Shown: positions 1-13,123 of the stretch, in pieces
Layout of the letters: every line of letters starts with the position of its first letter
Position numbering within the stretch: the first letter of the stretch is position 1
Assembly: GCA_963995525.1 (NCBI GenBank)
Contig: OZ023210.1
Coordinates: forward strand, 23,227,296 to 23,291,295
Direction of reading: 5' to 3'
Source: Escarpia spicata
Taxonomy: Eukaryota; Annelida; Polychaeta; Sabellida; Siboglinidae
Length of the DNA: 64,000 nucleotides
Made by a program: the position numbers and the translations under genes
The notes under the pieces: generated by a model
What the model was told of the DNA's origin: nothing
The model's input: only the letters and a program-made list of their open reading frames with translations
The model's database searches: none

Positions 1-3000
1 CAAGACATCATCCTTATACAACGGATCCAGTAGGACGAACAAAACAGGATGAGTGGAGGGTTACAGCAATAAGAACACTGCAGCAGTACGGAATAAACAA
101 GACATCATCCTTATACAACGGATCCAGTAGGACGAACAGAACAGGACGAGTGGAGGGTTACAGCAATAAGAACACTGCAGCAGTACGGAATAAACAAGAC
201 ATCATCCTTATACAACGGATCCAGTAGGACGAACAGAACAGGACGAGTGGAGGGTTACAGCAATAAGAACACTGCAGCAGTACGGAATAAACAAGACATC
301 ATCCTTATTCAACGGATCCAGTAGGACGAACAGAACAGGACGAGTAGAGGGTTACAGCAATAAGAACACTGCAGCATAACGGAATAAACAAGACATCATC
401 CTTATACAACGGATCCAGTAGGACGAACAGAACAGGACGAGTGGAGGGTTACGGCAATAAGAACACTGCAGTAGTACGGAATAAACAAGACATCATCCTT
501 ATACAACGGATCCAGTAGGACGAACAGAACAGGACGAGTGGAGGGTTACAGCAATAAGAACACTGCAGCAGTACGGAATAAACAAGACATCATCCTTATA
601 CACCGGATCCAGTAGGACGAACAGAACAGGACGAGTGGAGGGTTACAGCAATAAGGACACTGCAGCATAACGGAATAAACAAGACATCATCCTTATACAA
701 CGGATCCAGTAGGACGAACAGAACAGGACGAGTGAAGGGTTACAGCAATAAGAACACTGCAGCAGTACGGAATAAACAAGACATCATCCTTATACAACGG
801 ATCCAGTAGGACGAACAGAACAGGACGAGTGGAGGGTTACAGCAATAAGAACACTGCAGCAGTAGGGAATAAACAAGACATCATCCTTATACAACGGATC
901 CAGTAGGACGAACAGAACAGGACGAGTGGAGGGTTACAGCAATAAGAACACTGCAGCATAACGGAATAAACAAGACATCATCCTTATACAACGGATCCAG
1001 TAGGACGAACAGAACAGGACGAGTGGAGGGTTACAGCAATAAGAACACTGCAGCATAACGGAATAAACAAGACATCATCCTTATACAACGGATCCAGTAG
1101 GACGAACAAAACAGGACGAGTGGAGGGTTACAGCAATAAGAACACTGCAGCAGTACGGAATAAACAAGACATCATCCTTATATAACGGATCCAGTAAGAC
1201 GAACAGAACAGGACGAGTGGAGGGTTACAGCAATAAGAACACTGCAGCATAACGGAATAAACAGAACAGGACGAGTGGAGGGTTACAGCAATAAGAACAC
1301 TGCAGTAGTACGGAATCAACAAGACATCATCCTTATACAACGGATCCAGTAGGACGAACAAAACAGGATGAGTGGAGGGTTACAGCAATAAGAACACTGC
1401 AGCAGTACGGAATAAACAAGACATCATCCTTATACAACGGATCCAGTAGGACGAACAGAACAGGACGAGTGGAGGGTTACAGCAATAAGAACACTGCAGC
1501 AGTACGGAATAAACAAGACATCATCCTTATACAACGGATCCAGTAGGACGAACAGAACAGGACGAGTGGAGGGTTACAGCAATAAGAACACTGCAGCAGT
1601 ACGGAATAAACAAGACATCATCCTTATACAACGGATCCAGTAGGACGAACAGAACAGGACGAGTAGAGGGTTACAGCAATAAGAACACTGCAGCATAACG
1701 GAATAAACAAGACATCATCCTTATACAACGGATCCAGTAGGACGAACAGAACAGGACGAGTGGAGGGTTACGGCAATAAGAACACTGCAGTAGTACGGAA
1801 TAAACAAGACATCATCCTTATACAACGGATCCAGTAGGACGAACAGAACAGGACGAGTGGAGGGTTACAGCAATAAGAACACTGCAGCAGTACGGAATAA
1901 ACAAGACATCATCCTTATACACCGGATCCAGTAGGACGAACAGAACAGGACGAGTGGAGGGTTACAGCAATAAGGACACTGCAGCATAACGGAATAAACA
2001 ACACATCATCCTTATACAACGGATCCAGTAGGACGAACAGAACAGGACGAGTGAAGGGTTACAGCAATAAGAACACTGCAGCAGTACGGAATAAACAAGA
2101 CATCATCCTTATACAACGGATCCAGTAGGACGAACAGAACAGGACGAGTGGAGGGTTACAGCAATAAGAACACTGCAGCAGTAGGGAATAAACAAGACAT
2201 CATCCTTATACAACGGATCCAGTAGGACGAACAGAACAGGACGAGTGGAGGGTTACAGCAATAAGAACACTGCAGCATAACGGAATAAACAAGACATCAT
2301 CCTTATACAACGGATCCAGTAGGACGAACAGAACAGGACGAGTGGAGGGTTACAGCAATAAGAACATTGTAGCAGTACGGAATAAACAAGACATCATCCT
2401 TATACAACGGATCCAGTAGGACGAACAGAACAGGACGAGTGTATGGTTACAGCAATAAGAACACTGCAGCAGTACGGAATAAATTAGACATCATCCTTAT
2501 ACAACGGATCCAGTAGGACGAACAGAACAGGATGAGTGGAGGGTTACAGCAATAAGAACACTGCAGCATAACGGAATAAACAAGACATCATCCTTATACA
2601 ACGGATCCAGTAGGACGAACAGAACAGGACGAGTGGAGGGTTACAGCAATAAGAACACTGCAGCAGTACGGAATAAACAAGACATCATCCTTATACAACG
2701 GATCCAATAGGACGAACAGAACAGGACGAGTGGAGGGTTACAGCAATAAGAACACTACAGCAGTACGGAATAAACAAGACATCATCCTTATATAACGGAT
2801 CCAGTAGGACGAACAGAACAGGAAGAGTGGAGGGTTACAGCAATAAGAACACTGCAGCATAACGGAATAAACAGAACAGGACGAGTGGAGGGTTACAGCA
2901 ATAAGAACACTGCAGTAGTACGGAATCAACAAGACATCATCCTTATACAACGGATCCAGTAGGACGAACAAAACAGGACGAGTGGAGGGTTACAGCAATA

Positions 3001-4332
3001 AGAACACTGCAGCAGTACGGAATAAACAAGACATCATCCTTATACAACGGATCCAGTAGGACGAACAGAACAGGACGAGTGGAGGGTTACAGCAATAAGA
3101 ACACTGCAGCAGTACGGAATAAACAAGACATCATCCTTATACAACGGATCCAGTAGGACGAACAGAACAGGATGAGTGGAGGGTTACAGCAATAAGAACA
3201 CTGCAGCATAACGGAATAAACAAGACATCATCCTTATACAACGGATCCAGTAGGACGAACAGAACAGGACGAGTGGAGGGTTACAGCAATAAGAACACTG
3301 CAGTAGTACGGAATAAACAAGACATCATCCTTATACAACGGATCCAGTAGGACGAACAGAACAGGACGAGTGGAGGATTACAGCAATAAGAACACTGCAG
3401 CAGTACGGAATAAACAAGACATCATCCTTATACAACGGATCCAGTAGGACGAACAGAACAGGACGAGTGGAGGGTTACAGCAATAAGGACACTGCAGCAT
3501 AACGGAATAAACAAGACATCATCCTTATACAACGTATCCAGTAGGACGAACAGAACAGGACGAGTGGAGGGTTACAGCAATAAGAACACTGCAGCATAAC
3601 GGAATAAACAAGACATCATCCTTATACAACGTATCCAGTAGGACGAACAGAACAGGACGAGTGGAGGGTTACAGCAATAAGAACATTGTAGCAGTACGGA
3701 ATAAATAAGACATCATCCTTATACAACGGATCCAGTAGGACGAACAGAACAGGATGAGTGGAGGGTTACAGCAATAAGAACACTGCAGCAGTACGGAATA
3801 AATTAGACATCATCCTTATACAACGGATCCAGTAGGACGAACAGAACAGGACGAGTGTAGGGTTACAGCAATAAGAACACTGCAGCAGTACGGAATAAAT
3901 TAGACATCATCCTTATACAACGGATCCAGTAGGACGAACAGAACAGGATGAGTGGAGGGTTACAGCAATAAGAACACTGCAGCATAACGGAATAAACAAG
4001 ACATCATCCTTATACAACGGATCCAGTAGGACGAACAGAACAGGACGAGTGGAGGGTTACAGCAATAAGAACACTGCAGCATAACGGAATAAACAAGACA
4101 TCATCCTTATACAACGGATCCAGTAGGACGAACAGAACAGGACGAGTGGAGGGTTACAGCAATAAGAACACTGCAGCATAACGGAATAAACAAGACATCA
4201 TCCTTATACAACGGATCCAGTAGGACGAACAGAACAGGACGAGTGGAGGGTTACAGCAATAAGAACACTGCAGTAGTACGGCATAAATAAGACATCATCC
4301 TTATACAACGGATTCAGTAGGACGAACAGAAA
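1..4332. repeat. 97-bp satellite array with higher-order structure
   Basis: About 44 head-to-tail copies of a 97-bp monomer; successive starts at 1, 98, 195, 292 and 389 give the period directly. Nearly every monomer holds one GGATCC and one CTGCAG. Variant positions (for example CAGTACGG versus CATAACGG, and GAGTGAAGGG) recur at fixed spacing. The order of variants at 1-1319 is repeated at 1320-2929, and both blocks end in the same 58-bp truncated monomer. The array is cut by the left window edge, so its full length is unknown. The right edge near 4332 is abrupt. Short reading frames on the minus strand here are by-products of the repeat. I did not recognise the monomer as a named satellite. 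Confidence 0.97.
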
Positions 4333-4460
4333 GGAACCGAGATTAGTTCATGTTTCTGTCTTCTGTTACTGTTACACAGCTTCTCAAGTAAGGAGAACAT
4401 TTGTTGGCATTCAACTACTATTTAAGACAAATGCGTTGTTTTTTCACAGTCCCTGGTCTG

Positions 4461-4532
4461 CTAGGCTGGATCAATATTGACAGCTATCACTTGTGGCTAG
4501 GCTGGATCAATATTGACAGCTATCACTTGTGG
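4461..4532. repeat. Exact 36-bp tandem duplication
   Basis: Two adjacent identical 36-bp copies (4461-4496 and 4497-4532), starting CTAGGCTGGATCAATATTG. They lie about 130 bp from the satellite edge in otherwise unique DNA. The rest of 4333-4756 shows nothing I can name. Confidence 0.95.
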
Positions 4533-4756
4533 GAATGGTTTTGTTAGCAAACAAACATTACGCATGACATCCCCAGACAACAGACACGTGAACTGATAGT
4601 AATGCCACGCGAAGGGTAATCTCGTTGGGTTCGCTTTCATAGGACAAAAGAAATAACGTAACGACCCGAGGTGTCATCTTATGACGATACCCGAACGATT
4701 AGATCATCACTTCTTGCAAAATATCCTCGTAGTTGTCAGAGTTATTAAGATATCAG

Positions 4757-4870
4757 TTGTGTGTGTGTGTGTGTGTGTGTGCGTGTGTGTGCGTGTACGC
4801 GCGTGCGTGTGTGCGTGTGAGTGTGCGTGTATGCGTGCGTGCATGCGTGCGTGTGAGGGTGTGCGTGTGA
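4757..4870. repeat. (GT)n microsatellite, degenerate 3' half
   Basis: A pure GT run passes into GT/GC-mixed repeats (GCGTGT, GCGTGC, GCATGC). Reading frames across it encode Val-Cys or Thr-His dipeptides and are not genes. Confidence 0.95.
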
Positions 4871-5442
4871 CAATGTTCCGACGTCTTTTGAACGCACGCA
4901 TTTCTTTTTCATATTATGTTTTTACGAAATAAACTATACTGATGATATTTATCATAAAGTCAGAATGAGTCATAACACCTTAACCGCCAAAACTATCTTT
5001 TTAGATAACCTCCATATAAAATGTAATTTGACCGTCAGTTTTTTTAATAATCACTGACCTTGCTGTTCAACACAACATTCAAGTCGAACCATTCAGATTA
5101 TAACAACAACGATGGTAAGACGCTATAAGTTATCTTTTTTTATAGTGTTTACACGTTGTCCAGCTTTCGTTATCTGAACACTGACGACACTGGTTGTCGA
5201 AGATTCGCTATCATATTAACAACGTTAATTGATTAATGAATGAAATAATGTATTCATTCATTCAAACCCACTCATTTCTTTACTGCGCTCGCTCATTTCT
5301 ATAGTTATGAACATACCTGTCTATTCTTTTGCAATAAAATGTGTGCTTTTGAAGTTGCCTTACTAGTTTTATTCATGCACGCATAAGCACAGACCACGTC
5401 CGCACACACGATCACTCACACGTGCGCACAAACACGAGCACA

Positions 5443-5596
5443 TGTACACACACACACGCACGCACGAACACACGAACGCACACACACACACCAGTTACTA
5501 CACACACACACCAGCTACTACACACACACACCAACTACTAAACACACAAACTCTATCTACTACACACACGCACACGCACACGCACACGCACACGCA

Positions 5597-5645
<49 letters not shown>
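5443..5645. repeat. (CA)n microsatellite with a short tandem repeat at its start
   Basis: CA repeats with an internal ~27-bp tandem repeat (ACACACCAGCTACTAC and variants at about 5485-5565), followed by CGCACA and then pure CA. DNA between 5646 and 7980 is AT-rich and holds no gene, RNA or repeat that I can support. Confidence 0.93.
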
Positions 5646-5647
<2 letters not shown>

Positions 5648-7985
5648 ATTCACGCACAAACAGATAGACAGAGAAACATACTGACAGACAGATAAAAAAA
5701 CATACATTTGTGTTTATTTTCCCCAAGTACCTAACTACATAGAGACAAGTATAAATCGCTAAAATATAACACAAATATAAAACGTGGAGCCAGGGGCCAT
5801 TCGCATCATTTTCCATCTGAGTCGACCGTCTCACCAAAACTATCAGCCATCATTTTTCTCTAGTTGCGACCACTGACTAAAGGGTTGCACCTAGTGGTTC
5901 TACAGATGCGTCGCGGCTGGGCGGAAATTTCCCGAAAACGCTAGGCCGTCGCAGAAGGGTTTACGCCCTGCTCAGGGCATATGCACCCAGGAGGCTCAGG
6001 AATAGCCCTATCTCAATGATACCACCTGACGCACACATGTGACATAATAAGCACGCCTCTTGGTAGCTGCACATTTCTAGTAGTCGTCGATAAATGCATT
6101 AATAATGAAATCCGCTTAGAAAAAAGGCACGCCATAAAGTAGTTGAGGCATTAAGCCAATTTTTTTTGCAAAACAAAAACCTACGAATAACTTATCCGGT
6201 CATAGTAATCAACAATTAGGTATGCTCTCTAGTGCGCAGAGGCCACTCATCAGGAATAAGACACCGTAAATTAGAATGCTTATAATGTTAAACATTACAT
6301 CAATGTAATTACGAGTTTGTCACGCAATGCTATTTACAGATCAATAGAACCTCTGTTCAACAATGTCAAAATAAATGCGACAATGTTGACATAAATGCAC
6401 TATTAAATATATGATGCCTTGTTTCTGTTCGTCAGTGTGTGAAAAGGCAGCTTAAATAGGTGCCAGCCGCTAACCTAGTAAAATCATGAGAAAAAAAACA
6501 GTGACACGGCCCACGTGTGATCACGTGATGACGTTTAACGTAGAATGAACCAAATCTACGTTACTCGGTACCATCGCAGTAGACAAGTGTAGCTCCGCGA
6601 ATAATGCTACGACAGTGAATGCGAAGGAGCGTACATACTTACGGCAGGTTTTAGAACAAAACTACGGAAAAATCCGGTGAACTGGCACCTTTGAACGTTG
6701 TACATTTCAAAGACGCTTTTAGAATAAAACAGCTGCAGATCTGTAAAGGAAATAATTATGTAAATTAATTTCACTGTCATAATTATGACCCGTTGTTCAC
6801 AAATTAACGTTTCCATTTACTTTTTAAAATTAGGATCACACATACGTGAAAAAAGCAATACATTTGCCCAACTACAGCTATTTCGCACCAGTGAGCAAGC
6901 ACTGTAATTTTGAGCACATTTCCGTTTTATGTGTAATATTTCTTGAGACTAAAACAATAGTAATCGATGACACGATTGATCCAAGATATGTGTGACAAAT
7001 TTGAGTGAAGCTTTATGTTTGTGTACTGATCCATGAACTGTATTCATACCATTGAATAATTGTATTCTAAGTTCAACGCCGAATCATTAGCAACATTACG
7101 TTATATCTCTCATACATGTTCAGTATTTAAATGTCTATGCCTTTATTAAATGCATTCCAAATCAACGTCACCTTATATTGAGAACTAAGAGGCTGAAAAT
7201 ATTTTTGAATTTCGACGGATGTGTCCTTAAGTGCCTTAAGCGTTGCGCAATCACATTAACAATATGTTGTGGATACATCTAAACATCCTAGTTAATCATT
7301 GTCGATCAAACTCAGCTATGTTTATGAGAAACAATATGCTCAAATATCAATTGGATAAGTAATGGAAGTTCGGGCAGGGAAATCGGACCTAAGAATGTAT
7401 AGGGTCATCTGCAACGTAACCATTAGTTCAAAGAAATAGTGTCTAACCGACGAAAGGTGTTGCGATTTTGGACAAAATCGTCAGCAACAGAGTGTGAGTG
7501 TCTATTGCGAGCTGTTTTTGCATTCAACGTTGGCATTTTCTGCCAACCTTCGGAAGGACACTCGATGCATGAAGCCAATGCGCGAACGCCATTCTCATTT
7601 GGGTACTCAAAACGCCCGCGTTGTCGAATGCATTGTTCTCTTCTATCGTGTGCTGTTCGGTGAACACCAGTTGGCGTTTTTCGAGGTAAAGTCTTCGCTC
7701 AGTTTGATCAACGCGAATCTGTCGGAAAGGCAAGTCACTCAATGGTCAGACCAGCGACAGAGTTTGGTCGACTGGTGACTTCCGGAAGCTCTTACAGAAG
7801 AAGCAGAAAGCCTACATAGCGGCATCCACTAGCTGTAGATGTTGCAATATTTAAAACCATTACCAGAAATAGCGAGACAAACCAATTACGCATGCGTCAC
7901 CTCTGCGTTCGCGCGCGGCGGCGATATTTATTTGCATTATGCGCCCAAGACAAACGCGCATGGCACGCTGGGAAAGCACCCCACC

Positions 7986-9400
7986 ACATTTGTCGACACC
8001 ACATCTAATCCGTGGGTATCTTCTGCATATACTGTGAAAAAAGTATCAAAATCGGAGAAAATGTTGTTGTTAACATCCTATGCGTGAATAATTTGCCTAT
8101 GTTTGCAATGTAAAATGGCAGCAAAAGTTCGAATATCTTAAAGAAATAGCGCATTAAAAAGCCTATATATGAAATGCTTGCGCAGACCGGTCATTTACCG
8201 ACACCACATCTGATCCGTAGTATCTTCGGCATATACTGTGAAAATATCATCGAAATCAGAGAAAATGTTGTTGTTAACACCCTATATTTGAATGATTAGT
8301 CCTATGTTTGCAGTGTAAGTGGCAGCAAAAGATCGAATATCTAGGAAATGGCACTTTCAAAAGACTATATATGACATGCTGCCGCACACTGGTCATTTGC
8401 CGACCCGGCATTCAATCTGTAGGTATCTGTGGCATATATCCTGTGAAAATATAGTCTAAATCGAGAAATGGTTTGGTTAACCTGCTTGAATGATTAGTCC
8501 TATGTTGGCAGTGTAGGCTCTAAATAGCAGTAACCGATTAGATAACTTCATTCACATTATATTCCTGGAATAAAATGAGAGACCCTTTAAGGTGTAGGAC
8601 AATTTATTTTAGAAACTGTACACACGATACAAATGACACAAACCGGTATTTGTCTGATAACACAAGATAATTGTTTTATGTGATCTCACACTTAGGGAGC
8701 GCGGCTAGTGTAGTGGTTAGCACATCCGCCTTGCATGCCAGCGCTCTGAGTTCCGGATCGGGCAGGTATGATATCTGGTGTAAAAACCTGGCTCTCGACA
8801 TTGGGGACTGTGTATCCCTCGGATTCGGAGATCACGTCAATGTCGGTCCCGTCTCAATTTGGGACGTAAAAGAACAATTGAGGATGACAAGCACCTTGGC
8901 AGTGACCACCCTCAGTGCCAGCATATAAAGGTCGGTTTGGGGATAATGTTCTAAAAAAGATTGACTAGTTGAATGAGACCTCAGAAGAACATTACATTGT
9001 AACCACAATAATACAGACTAGTCAGTTAATAGAACGTTGCCGAGCGCTGGAAACAACTATAACTAGAATTACAGCATAAGAAGCATTTAACTTTATTATG
9101 AAGGTTTCACATATATGTTCAGACGTAGGTACATATATGTGAAATGCTAGAGCAGACCGGTCATCTGTCGCCCCGGTATTTGATTCGTAGGTATCTTCGA
9201 CATCTTCGGCATAACATGTGAAAATATCATCGTAATCAGAGAAAAATTTTGTTAACATCCTATGCTTGAAGAATTAGTCATGTGTTGGTAGTGTCGACCC
9301 TAAATAGTAGTAATAGATTAGATAACTTCAGTAACCAGCATTTTCAAACGGAATGCTGGCATATATCGGTCACTTGCCGACATGCACACTGGTTACCAGC
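7986..9400 (+). repeat. Degenerate ~205-bp tandem repeat cluster, interrupted
   Basis: A module containing 'GACACCACATCTRATCCG ... GTATCTTCKGCATATACTGTGAAAA ... GAGAAAATGTTGTTGTTAACA' starts near 7988, 8195 and 8396. It recurs, more diverged, near 9166 and in part near 9372. Spacing between neighbours is about 205 bp. Copies three and four are separated by DNA that includes a tRNA-derived SINE (8695-8940). Both the third and fourth copies end in the same 'TAGATTAGATAACTTCA'-like stretch. This looks like an old minisatellite broken by later insertion. Short reading frames at 7439-8087 are not recognisable proteins. Confidence 0.75.
8695..8940 (+). mobile_element. tRNA-derived SINE (family distinct from the five-copy family)
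   Basis: The head carries a tRNA-like A box (GTGTAGTGGTTAGCACAT at about 8708) and a degraded B box (GAGTTCCGGATCG at about 8748). A tRNA-unrelated body follows ('CTCAATTTGGGACGTAAAAG', 'GTGCCAGCATATAAAGGTCG'). This is the RNA polymerase III promoter layout of SINE2-type elements. It has no counterpart elsewhere in the window. The decayed B box and lack of a clear tail suggest an old, inactive copy. Exact ends are uncertain by about 20 bp. Confidence 0.75.
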
Positions 9401-9888
9401 ACAATGCAGCACCAACACATCAAGCTTCAAGGCAATTGGAAGTAAAATGTTGGATTCATGGTGATCTGGAAGGTAGGTTGAAATTATTGTAAAGGTACGA
9501 TATATGTTACTCAATGCTCATTCACTCATTCCATGGGAGTCGGAAGAGGTTATGGGGGCTAAACCTACCACTATTTCGAGTGGACGGTTTAGCACCACCT
9601 CCAGTATTTTGTGAATTTGAAAATATCTCCACGCATCGAAAGTAATGCCCGACAGCTGCGGGTGCTGAAGTCCCGGCTCAGACCCCGATATGCAACTCGT
9701 TCCGACTTCTATGCATTTACTATACGCATTATAAATACGTTTGCTGTTTGCTGTCCGTCACCTGTTGTTTAGTAGCCCGAAACAATGTGCGCAATTTTTA
9801 TCTCACACCACGAAATATTCGAAATATCTGTCAACAATCTGATAGATATAGTAAAATAATACTCGCTGTTGCCTCTCATTATCATTTA

Positions 9889-10001
9889 TTGCAGAGCCAG
9901 ACGTCCCTACCGTTGATGTGTTTAGTTCCTACGGTCTTTACACACATAAAATGACAGGTCTTGCAGAGCCAGACGTCCCTACCGTTGATGTGTTTGGTTC
10001 C
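9889..10001. repeat. 41-bp direct duplication, 72 bp apart
   Basis: 9889-9929 and 9961-10001 agree at 40 of 41 positions (core CAGAGCCAGACGTCCCTACC). Between 10002 and 11039 the sequence is AT-rich and shows nothing I can name. Confidence 0.9.
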
Positions 10002-11037
10002 AAGTCTTGCTTATAACTACGTATTATAATGACTATTAACCGGTGACTGATCCCGGGTAACGGATACACGACGTCCGTTTAAATGTTCAGGTGCGTCAAA
10101 GACTAAGTTAATAAATATTTCTCCTCTCACTTATGTTATAACATTGGAGCTTAAATTTCATTTAAAAAATACAAGTAGTTTTAACTGTGTGTTTAATTTT
10201 TAAAATTATAAATGGAGAATATTAATAACAGCAAATTTGTAAAAAGGTATTCACATTCAAATTACATTGATGTTCATAATATACAATAAACAACAAAATG
10301 TGTCCTCTTCAAAGCACGTAACTAAAAAAATTCCTAAATTAAGAAAAGGAAATATCTTTATTGGTGTTAGTATGTAATTTACTCTGCCATTTTCACTAGA
10401 TGTTTAGAGAAAGTTTTATTATATTATCAACTAATTCATTTGGGATTAATGAAAAAAATCTAAATACCATAAACATAACATATTCCACTAATTCCAATAT
10501 CTCAAAGCAACAGTAAGGATTACATTATTCATGTCTGATGTAGTAGTGAATTCAGATAAAAACTTATTGTAAGCGCGTGCGATGAATATATTACTTAAAT
10601 GTGTCTTTTACGCGTGTACCGATCGTACGATGTTTTAACTGGCTGCGTGTTAACACAAACAAGCAATGAATGCGTTGCGCTGCGACAAACACAGTTAAAT
10701 ATGTCATTTATCGCGGGCGATTGGCACAATCCTAGCATCTACGAAAGCTTGGTATTTCTGGTAATGCGAGACTAAACGTCCTAGAAAATTAATCCAGTGT
10801 TCATACTTAAGACTTTCTTTCTGTTCTCATACTTATGTAAACAGCAGAAAAAAACGTGATACAAATACTTGTTTCTTTTGTTATGCTCGCAGTTGTATTG
10901 AGAAAATAGGTATCGAGAAGTTGTGTTATTTGTTCTAATTAACGAATACCTCCAACTACATAATTAATGTTATCTATTGCAAGCGTTCGATCAGTTTTGT
11001 TACATATATAGTGTATTGTTAAAACGTAAAGGCGTAA

Positions 11038-11292
11038 ACGTCCTTCACTGTACGTTGCTCCTGTTCACTCAGCTGTAGCTGGCTATAGACAGTGGCGGAT
11101 TGTTTTGTACGAATAGTCTCCGGGAATTTTTAGTTTTTTATTAGTTGCATTAATCGTGGCTGAATGGTTCCCAGAGAAGTCGAGATGGTGTTCGATTGAA
11201 CAGGTCTGCCAAGGCGTAAAATGTAAAACGTTTTGTACAGTTTCAACGACTGGATACTACACTATACTAAGGACTTGCTGTTTTACAAGGGA
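11038..11292 (+). mobile_element. SINE-A copy 1 (5'-truncated, degenerate)
   Basis: Matches the body of the other SINE-A copies: 'TTCACTCAGCTGTA', 'CTGGCTATAGACAGTGGCGG', 'CGTGGCTGAATGGTTCCCAG', 'AAGTCGAGATGGTGTTCGAT', 'TGAACAGGTCTGCCAAGGCG'. The tRNA-like head is missing, so the copy begins inside the central domain. It also has small insertions (for example near 11130) and a decayed tail. It is one of five copies of the same family in this window (others at 33903, 44452, 54308 and the split copy at 60113/62118). Confidence 0.85.
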
Positions 11293-13123
11293 CCCCCGTT
11301 TTAAATAAATAAGGTAAGTTTCAGCATTCAACATCAGCATCACTAGGTGAGATCGTCGTAAATAAATGATGAAGTCATTACTAAGTAGTATTGCTAAGGC
11401 AGATCTGTAATCCTTTGAGAATACAACAGCTTCTTTGTTTTCACATAACTACTTATCTTCTTTTGCGGAAATGCTATGGGCGATAATGTGTAGCAACCAA
11501 CGGTGTATCCGATGAGTCGCAAAACTAGACGCGGATAACAAAGTCACCAGTCATTACTACGATCATAAACTTCTATCGTGCTAAAGTCACCGGCGTCCCA
11601 AGTTCATCGGTGCGTCTAAACCAGAGGCCAAACTATCTCATTTCGTGCATGCTACGTCGAACAACTTCATACGAGCGCGTGGACCGTTTCCCTGTTTTTG
11701 TACAATGGCAAAATCTGGATGAGTGTGCTAGTAAAAAAAAACATAAACTGCTTAGTGTGGGTCATGTAGAATGCAAATAGCAGAGGGTCACAAACAGTGA
11801 TATTCACAATTTTGTAACAACCTTATACTCAATTAATATAGCTATCACCGCTTGTGAGTACGCGCGCGCAATAACACAGTTGTTCACTAACAACTAGCGC
11901 AGACCGATATGTCATAAACCCGGGTTGATGAACTTTCAAATGGACCAGATGGTGGTCATAACTCTTTCAGTCTTCGGATCCACCTGAGCATAGTTATTAG
12001 CTGGTACACTGTAACTGTGCTCAGCAGCTTGTAGTGAAATTGTTCACACCATCCAACGGTCTTGCTCTTGTGAAGGTAAATGACCAAAGCCAACTCTCAA
12101 GAGCTGATCTCATGTTAATCGCCTTAATAGGTCATGTTACATCAAATCTCGGCATGGAAGCTCTAGTTTGTCTTGCATGGGTTGCAGGTGGAGAATCACT
12201 TGATCTCTGATGGGTATGCTGGACAAGGCCAGTTTTGACGAAGACAGTAATGTCCTCATCCTAACTAATTTTCACACAATCTAGCTGTTGGCAGTATTTA
12301 CTGTATCTTTCATAGTTAACTTCAGGTTGTAGTTACGAAAGATAACTATACCACCTTAATAACTTCTTGACATTGTTGATTCATGGCCAGCATCTTTACG
12401 CAGTCTGAATTGCGTTGCATGCATGAGCCATCAATGCGTGCATTGCTGCCATTCCATCTACTACAATGACAATTGTTTTGTAGTATTTGTTGGTACATTC
12501 TGTGGTTGCGTTTTATTTATTAATTATGATGTAATCCATTAAAACAAAAAGGTTTGCTATGTAAATTAACGAAAACACTGGGTTAACATTTAGGATCATG
12601 AAGCCCATATAGGGAATGGAAGTATGAAGGTCATGGTTTCTAGCTGGATTGACTACCATAATAAGATAGAAAGAAGTGACGTTGCTAACATCAACTGATA
12701 ATCCCTCGTTATGGTGCTCAGGATTGTTTTGTTGCAGGGGTCATCCCAATTCAGGACCTTAGCATTTTTACTACACCAAATATGGCCATTAAACCAATAT
12801 ATATATATATATATAATATGTACACCATTACGATGAACACCATGCTGTCGTTATAATGAATACAACAGCTGTGCGATCTATCTTGTGATTGGTAATGGTG
12901 ATCACATTTAAGTCAAAGATAACGCTTTTTATGTGATTTGAATATCGCATCACTGAATCGGAAACAAATAAGTTTTCTAAGATATCTCTAATAATAGCGT
13001 AATAATCAACTAACATATTCCCGAATATGTGAAGTTAGCCAACACAATACTATTCTACACTGTACATGACTAATCCAGCATATTATGTTTTGGCAGCTAT
13101 TTATCAATTCAAAAAGGACAGCT
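11293..13123. other. Non-coding stretch, nothing recognised
   Basis: AT-rich unique-looking DNA without a supported gene. The only structure seen is a short (AT)n run at about 12798-12816. Reading frames here are short and match no family I know. Confidence 0.6.

Noticed and set aside
1..4332. CRISPR-like array
   Set aside because: Units are contiguous 97-bp near-identical monomers without unique spacers, in a eukaryotic context.
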